64,000 nt of DNA from JAPPLB01 sp965218555. Its GTDB lineage: Bacteria; Acidobacteriota; Terriglobia; Bryobacterales; UBA6623. This document shows positions 59,827 through 64,000 of the stretch, piece by piece (within the stretch, counting starts at the first letter, position 1; every line of letters begins with the position of its first letter). The DNA is taken from positions 1,674,001 to 1,738,000 of the forward strand of contig OZ244625.1 in the NCBI GenBank assembly GCA_965218555.1, written 5' to 3'. The position numbers and the translations under genes are program-made. Under the pieces are notes generated by a model, which saw only the letters and a list, made by a program, of their open reading frames with translations, had not been told where the DNA came from and made no database searches.

Positions 59827-60153
59827 ATGTCTGTAAATGTAGAGGACAAAATCAGGAAGCTCAGCCCCGCTCAGCGCAAAAAGGTCGAGGTGCGCGCAGC
59901 AGAGTTAATCGCCGAGGAAATGACCCTGCGCGAGCTGCGCAAGGCCCGGAAGCTTACGCAAGTGCGCATGGCCAAGCAGCTTGGCATCACGCAGGACAGC
60001 GTCTCGCGGCTGGAGAAGCGTAGCGATCTTCTGCTTTCCACACTGAGGAAGACCGTCGAGGCCATGGGGGGGAACCTGTCGCTGGTCGCCCAATTCCCGG
60101 ACCGCGCACCGGTCGTTCTGGCGGGGATTGCAGAAGACGACCGGCGCGCCTGA
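59827..60153 (+). CDS. XRE-family antitoxin (HigA-like)
   Basis: A 108-residue antitoxin with a helix-turn-helix (ELRKARKLTQVRMAKQLGIT, then QDSVSRLEKRSDLLLSTLRK) and a C-terminal NLSLVAQFPDRAPVVL strand typical of antitoxins paired with Gp49/HigB toxins in toxin-first order. ATG lies two bases after the toxin stop. The frame is intact although the toxin is disrupted, so it may act as an orphan antitoxin or repressor. Confidence 0.87.
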   Translation: MSVNVEDKIRKLSPAQRKKVEVRAAELIAEEMTLRELRKARKLTQVRMAKQLGITQDSVSRLEKRSDLLLSTLRKTVEAMGGNLSLVAQFPDRAPVVLAGIAEDDRRA

Positions 60154-60175
60154 ACCAAAGTCATGTTCCGCTGTT

Positions 60176-61477
60176 TCAAACGGACCTAGCCGGCGGCAGG
60201 GCGGCTTTGGCGCGGTCGACCTCGGCGGGGCGGACGGCGAGCAGCATCAGAAGCGGGGCGGCCATGGCGAGGCCGGCGAACCAGAAGGTCTGTTCGTAGG
60301 AAAGGGCCAGGCCCTCGCGCAGCGGCCCCACCAACCAGTTGCCGAGGACGTGGCCGATATTGGATACGGTCATGAAGATGGTGTAGACCGTGGCGGCGGC
60401 GCGGGTCCAGGAGATGCGCATCGACATCGCCAGGTAGCCGACGGCGCCCATCGCGAGGACCCCGGGGTTGAGGAGCAGATACCCGGCGGTGAGCCAGGTT
60501 TCGCGCCAAAGGGCCGAACTGAGGGCGAACGCGACGGCCAGCAGCCCATAGCCGCCGAGGCCCGCGACCATCATCCTGCGGCGCCCGTAGCGGTCGGCCA
60601 GGTAGCCGCCGAGCAGGGCCCCGGCAAGCTCGGAAAAGGCGGCGGAGCCGGAGACCTGCGAGACCTCGACGAAAGTCCAGCCGAGCTGCTGGGTGTAGAG
60701 CGTCTTGGTGATGACCTCGATGATGCCCCAGCCGACCATGCTGATGGTCCCGAACACGACGAAGACGGAGGTGGAGGTCAACGAGAAGCCTTGACGCAGG
60801 TCGCGGAGAACGCGGCCGGGGCTGCGGAAACTCGACTCGTTCGCGGCCCCTTGCGCCGCGCCCCGGCTCCACGGGAAGCGCTTCTCGCCGGGCCGCTCGA
60901 GCAGCAGGATCGGGAACAGCATGAGGATCAGCAGGATCCAGAACTGCACCATGACGGCCCCGGAGAGGCCCCAGGCGTCGATGGCCATGGCCATGACCGC
61001 GCCGCCCAGGCCCTTGCCGACCAGCTTCGAGCCCCACATCAGCCCGTTGGTGCGGCCCTGCTCGTGAGGCGGCAGGATGTCGACCGCCAGGGCGTCGGTG
61101 GAGACGTCCTGCAGGGAAGCGAAGCAGTTGTGGATGAAGAACATCCAGCCCAACAGCCGCAGGTTTTCGGTGAGGTCGCCGAGCATGAGGATGCCCAGCA
61201 GCGAGACCGCCATCATGAGCTCGGCGGCGATGATCCAGACCCGCCGGCGGCCCATGGAGCGGATCGTCATGGTGTCGATCAAGGGTCCCCAGACGATCTT
61301 GAAGGTCCACGGGAGCAGCACGACCGCCGTCAGCTCCCCGGCGTCGCCGCCGCCCACGCCGCGGTCGGTGAGATAGCTGATCAGGGCGATCGTCATGAAG
61401 CCCCACGGAATGCCCTGGGCGACGTACATCGCGCAGAGCATCACGACGCGCTGGCGGCGGTTGTCGATGAGGGCCAT
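60176..61477 (-). CDS. MFS transporter, AmpG/PAT-like
   Basis: 433 residues from ATG 61477 (MALIDNRRQRVVMLCAMYVA); the open frame upstream runs through heptanucleotide repeats and is excluded. Twelve hydrophobic segments with QGIPWGFMTIALISYLTDRG in TM1, DTMTIRSMGRRRVWIIAAEL in the TM2-3 loop, DVSTDALAVDILPPHEQGRT, and ADRYGRRRMMV in the second half: an AmpG / acetyl-CoA transporter-like branch of MFS. AmpG imports muropeptides for recycling; the substrate here is not certain. It converges with the antitoxin gene, 22 bases apart. Confidence 0.8.
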   Translation of the reverse strand: MALIDNRRQRVVMLCAMYVAQGIPWGFMTIALISYLTDRGVGGGDAGELTAVVLLPWTFKIVWGPLIDTMTIRSMGRRRVWIIAAELMMAVSLLGILMLGDLTENLRLLGWMFFIHNCFASLQDVSTDALAVDILPPHEQGRTNGLMWGSKLVGKGLGGAVMAMAIDAWGLSGAVMVQFWILLILMLFPILLLERPGEKRFPWSRGAAQGAANESSFRSPGRVLRDLRQGFSLTSTSVFVVFGTISMVGWGIIEVITKTLYTQQLGWTFVEVSQVSGSAAFSELAGALLGGYLADRYGRRRMMVAGLGGYGLLAVAFALSSALWRETWLTAGYLLLNPGVLAMGAVGYLAMSMRISWTRAAATVYTIFMTVSNIGHVLGNWLVGPLREGLALSYEQTFWFAGLAMAAPLLMLLAVRPAEVDRAKAALPPARSV

Positions 61478-61589
61478 GCGTATCGCGGATTGCCGAACCC
61501 GAGCTTCGCGAGCGAAGAGCGCGCCCCGGCGCCGATGCACTAGAGCGGCGCTTAGCCCCCCGAAGCGACGCAATACATTAGCACAGCGG

Positions 61590-61715
61590 CGGGAAAAGGC
61601 CGTGTTTCGTGACTCGTGTTTCGTGTTTCGTGATGCGAGGGTCGAAGCAGGCAATATGGCCGCCTTGACTTCGTTGCGCTTGCTTGGCCTGGGCGATGCG
61701 AAAGGCCGTGATTCG
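61590..61715 (+). repeat. Heptanucleotide array with palindrome-interior segment
   Basis: GGAAAAGGCCGTGTTTCGTG, ACTCGTGTTTCGTGTTTCGT, then GGCCGCCTTGACTTCGTTGC, GCTTGCTTGGCCTGGGCGAT and a further ATTCGTG. It lies upstream of the MFS gene. The rest of 61478-62672 contains no supported gene apart from the repeats listed below. Confidence 0.65.
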
Positions 61716-61888
61716 TGATGCGCGCGCCAAGCCGTGCGGCCGGGCCACGACCGCTGCCGGCGCAATGGGAGACGTCCCCCTGCTGAGCCAAGCAGAACGT
61801 TTCCCTCCGGCTCGAGGTACTGAAGCCCTTCAGTCTTGTTTTCCCCGCCCCGGCCTGCATAGTATGAGGACTGCCAGGCGGGAATCCT

Positions 61889-62042
61889 GGCCTGCCTTTC
61901 TCACCACGTGGCGAGGCGAAGTGCGTGCGGGTCACGAGACACGAAACACGGTCTGTACATATCGAGCACGGCAAGCCGGCGCAACGAAGTCATGGCGGTC
62001 GTATCGCGTGCTTCCCCCATCAGGTGGTGTGAAATGCAGGTC
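61889..62042 (-). repeat. Inverted chimeric palindrome with heptanucleotide centre
   Basis: Read on the plus strand: GGCCTGCCTTTCTCACCACG, then GGCGAGGCGAAGTGCGTG (right arm, reversed), then CACGAGACACGAAACACGG (heptanucleotide array, reversed), then GAGCACGGCAAGCCGGCGCA and the rest of a reversed left arm ending GGTGTGAAATGCAGGTC. The centre of the palindrome is replaced by the other repeat family, linking the two. Confidence 0.75.
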
Positions 62043-62183
62043 AGGCCCAGGTGCATCGAGGGCGCGTCTTGGTCGGCAATCCTGTGGCTGTATGGCCGTT
62101 CGGTTCGCCGTGGGTGCGCAAGGGCCGCAACACCGGAAACCGCCGCCCGGACCGCTGCACCCGCCGCCTGGTCACTGCTTGCC

Positions 62184-62230
62184 TGCCCGGAATTGCCCGG
62201 AATTGCCCGGAATTGCCCGGAATTGCCCGG
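62184..62230 (+). repeat. Tandem 10-bp repeat AATTGCCCGG
   Basis: Four perfect units (62191-62230) preceded by a partial unit (TGCCCGG). Followed by CAAAATATTGCCC. It lies in non-coding DNA upstream of the S9 peptidase gene. Confidence 0.9.
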
Positions 62231-62672
62231 CAAAATATTGCCCCTGAGCAAGTGTTCAAGCGCCGTTGGCTGGGAAATTCCGGAAAAATGCGCAGAATCC
62301 CGGCTCTGCGGTGGCCGCACAGCTCCCGTCGCCCTCCGGGCTGCTTCCGCTGCGGCGAACGCAAAATGAACCCATGCTGAGAAAGGAGAACGTTCTATAT
62401 TGCGTTGACATCGGGCCCCGACCGCTTCCGGCCGGAACGCCATGCCAAGCTATAATGGCCGCGACTCGCCTTGAACGGGGCCGAAGCACGGCTCGGGCGG
62501 GCTCGGGCCGACGCCCGGACAGCGGCGGGACGGAAGGGCGAACCGATGCCGCCGGAGCCGCCGGAGCCTCTCGATGCGGCGCGGCGGCGTCGATCCCTTT
62601 TTTCAAGAGATTGCACGCAAGCGCCCCGAGCGGCGGCGGTCCCGCGTTCGTGAGACAACACCCATAGGCCCC

Positions 62673-64000
62673 ATGTCTGAACTTGCCGAATACGGTTTCT
62701 GGAAATCGCCGATCACCTCGGAGCTGATCGTCCACGAGGCGGTCCGGCTGGGGGGGCCGTACATCGAAGGGGACGATGTCTACTGGGTGGAGGCGCGTCC
62801 GGCGGAGCGGGGGCGGTACGTTCTGATGCGCCGGCGGGGCGACGGAGAGGCCGCCGAGTTGACGCCCGCGCCCTTCAACGTGCGCACGCGGGTCCACGAG
62901 TACGGCGGGGGCTCGTACGCCGTAAAAGCCGGGCGCGCTTACTTCTCGAACGATGCCGACCAACGCCTGTACGCCGCCGGAGACGGGCGACCGCCGGCCG
63001 CGGTCACACCCGAGGCCGCCTGGCGCTATGCCGACGCCGACGCCGACCCCTCGGGCGAGAGGCTGATCGCGGTCCGGGAAGACCATTCGCGGCCGGGGAC
63101 GGAAGCGGTGAACACGATCGCGGCGATCGATCTGCGCGGGCGGCGCGAGCAGGCCGTGCTGGTCTCGGGCAGCGATTTCTACTCCAACCCGCGGCTGAGC
63201 CCGGACGGCGAGCAACTCGCCTGGCTGAGCTGGAACCATCCCCGGATGCCGTGGGACGGCACGGAACTGCGGGTCGCGGACCTCGACGCCGAGGGCTTCC
63301 CGGTGAACGCGCGGAAAGTCGCCGGCGGCCCGCGCGAGTCGATCTATCAACCACGATGGTCCCCGGACGGCACGCTCTACTTCGTCTCGGACCGCAGCGA
63401 TTGGTGGAACCTCTACCGCACGGACGGGCGGGAGGTCGAACCGGTCATCGAGATGGAAGCCGAGTTCGGCCTGCCGCAATGGCTGTTCGGCGGCTCGACC
63501 TACGACTTCGTTTCCGCCGACCGCATCGTATGCGCCTACACGCGGGAGGGGAGTTGGCGGCTGGCGGAAATCGACCTTCCCCGGCGCGCTCTCGAGAACG
63601 TCGATATCCCCTTCACCGACATTGCCGGAGTTCACGCCGCCGGCAACCGCGTGGTGTTCAGCGGCGGCTCGCCGAGGGAACCGCCCGCCATCGTTGCGCT
63701 CGATCTCGCCACGCGCCGGCTCGATACTGTGCGGCGGTCGTTCGAAGCGGCGCCGGAGCTGAAGAGCTACTACTCGATCCCCGAGCCGGTCGAGTTCGAC
63801 ACACAGAACGGTCAACAGGCTCACGCCTTCTTCTATGCGCCCAGGAACCCCGATTTCGAGGCGCCGGCGGGCGAACGGCCGCCGTTGATCGTGGAATGCC
63901 ACGGCGGCCCGACCGGCGCGACGTCGAATACGTTGGACCTGCGGAAGCAATACTGGACCAGCCGCGGTTTCGCCGTGCTCGACGTCAATTACGGCGGCAG
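62673..64000 (+). CDS. S9 prolyl-oligopeptidase-family peptidase, 5' part (runs off the window)
   Basis: 442 codons from ATG 62673 (MSELAEYGFWKSPITSELIV) are open to the window end. The N-terminal region is a beta-propeller with WD-like strands: VRTRVHEYGGGSYAVKAGRA, then YSNPRLSPDGEQLAWLSWNH, YQPRWSPDGTLYFVSDRSD. The peptidase domain begins near residue 390 (RPPLIVECHGGPTGATSN, then YWTSRGFAVLDVNYGGS). The catalytic Ser, Asp and His would lie beyond the window. This matches dipeptidyl-aminopeptidase/acylaminoacyl-peptidase-like S9C proteins, without a signal peptide, so cytosolic. A minus-strand frame of 564 codons over the same DNA is only its shadow. Confidence 0.88.
   Translation, partial: MSELAEYGFWKSPITSELIVHEAVRLGGPYIEGDDVYWVEARPAERGRYVLMRRRGDGEAAELTPAPFNVRTRVHEYGGGSYAVKAGRAYFSNDADQRLYAAGDGRPPAAVTPEAAWRYADADADPSGERLIAVREDHSRPGTEAVNTIAAIDLRGRREQAVLVSGSDFYSNPRLSPDGEQLAWLSWNHPRMPWDGTELRVADLDAEGFPVNARKVAGGPRESIYQPRWSPDGTLYFVSDRSDWWNLYRTDGREVEPVIEMEAEFGLPQWLFGGSTYDFVSADRIVCAYTREGSWRLAEIDLPRRALENVDIPFTDIAGVHAAGNRVVFSGGSPREPPAIVALDLATRRLDTVRRSFEAAPELKSYYSIPEPVEFDTQNGQQAHAFFYAPRNPDFEAPAGERPPLIVECHGGPTGATSNTLDLRKQYWTSRGFAVLDVNYGG

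Noticed and set aside
60128..61543. Plus-strand open frame of 471 codons, rich in Gly, Asp and His
   Set aside because: Antisense shadow of the MFS transporter; composition is low-complexity and no domain is recognisable.
62405..62456. TTGACA and TATAAT boxes upstream of the S9 peptidase
   Set aside because: They are 40 bases apart, too far for one promoter; neither has a proper partner.
62256..63950. Minus-strand open frame of 564 codons
   Set aside because: It is antisense to the S9 peptidase, whose plus-strand translation has clear family motifs; high GC keeps the opposite frame open.
1..64000. tRNA, rRNA and riboswitch search by eye
   Set aside because: No cloverleaf with TTCGANNC-type arm, no rRNA segment and no recognisable riboswitch consensus was noticed; a covariance-model scan would be needed to exclude them.

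Overview
The window looks like a chromosomal segment of an Acidobacteriota bacterium, possibly a relative of Bryobacterales/Solibacteres. It is GC-rich. It carries an Oar-like outer-membrane receptor with an N-terminal carboxypeptidase-regulatory domain, secreted carboxypeptidase-regulatory repeat proteins, an acidobacterial-type VWFA protein, a fused LptF-LptG permease, and secreted proteins with RAEG-type N-termini. This assignment comes from family content only. No rRNA or tRNA gene was recognised.

From about 0 to 36 kb the layout is mostly ordinary. There is a decayed vapBC remnant, a Tsx/OmpK-like porin, amtB, and a three-gene partner-switching operon (SpoIIE-type phosphatase, RsbW-like kinase, STAS protein). 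Next come a LamG/Ig-like secreted protein, an NlpC/P60 lipoprotein, and a frameshifted Oar-like receptor. A tightly packed potADBC-type polyamine ABC operon follows, then a methyltransferase, a pentaheme cytochrome c, the LptFG fusion, and a metabolic cluster (threonine/serine dehydratase, ketopantoate-reductase-like protein, FAD amine oxidase, IlvD/Edd sugar-acid dehydratase). The stretch ends with VWFA, coiled-coil and glycosyltransferase genes.

From about 37 to 62 kb the DNA is accessory and repeat-rich. Two repeat types dominate. (i) A 180-192 bp imperfect palindrome has 19-bp terminal inverted repeats (AGCCTGC...GCAGGCT), and its two arms resemble each other; there are six full copies, one chimeric copy and seven half copies. 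(ii) Heptanucleotide (TCTCGTG/TTTCGTG/ATTCGTG) arrays are joined to a recurring core of about 60 bp. They lie among toxin-antitoxin modules. There are two hicAB paralogues: one hicA is cut by a 2.1-kb IS21-family element with a 4-bp target duplication, the other by an exact palindrome insertion. A higBA-like module has its toxin cut by the same palindrome. Others are a truncated RES toxin, a third hicB stub, and intact parDE and phd/vapC modules. In hicAB and higBA the toxin is broken while the antitoxin frame stays open.

The same accessory region holds a polysaccharide deacetylase paired with an alpha/beta-hydrolase lacking its Ser and His. It also holds two related secreted proteins, and a tandem duplication of about 1.6-1.9 kb encoding a 401-residue secreted protein. 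The right end has an MFS/AmpG-like transporter and the 5' part of an S9 prolyl-oligopeptidase-family gene that runs off the window.
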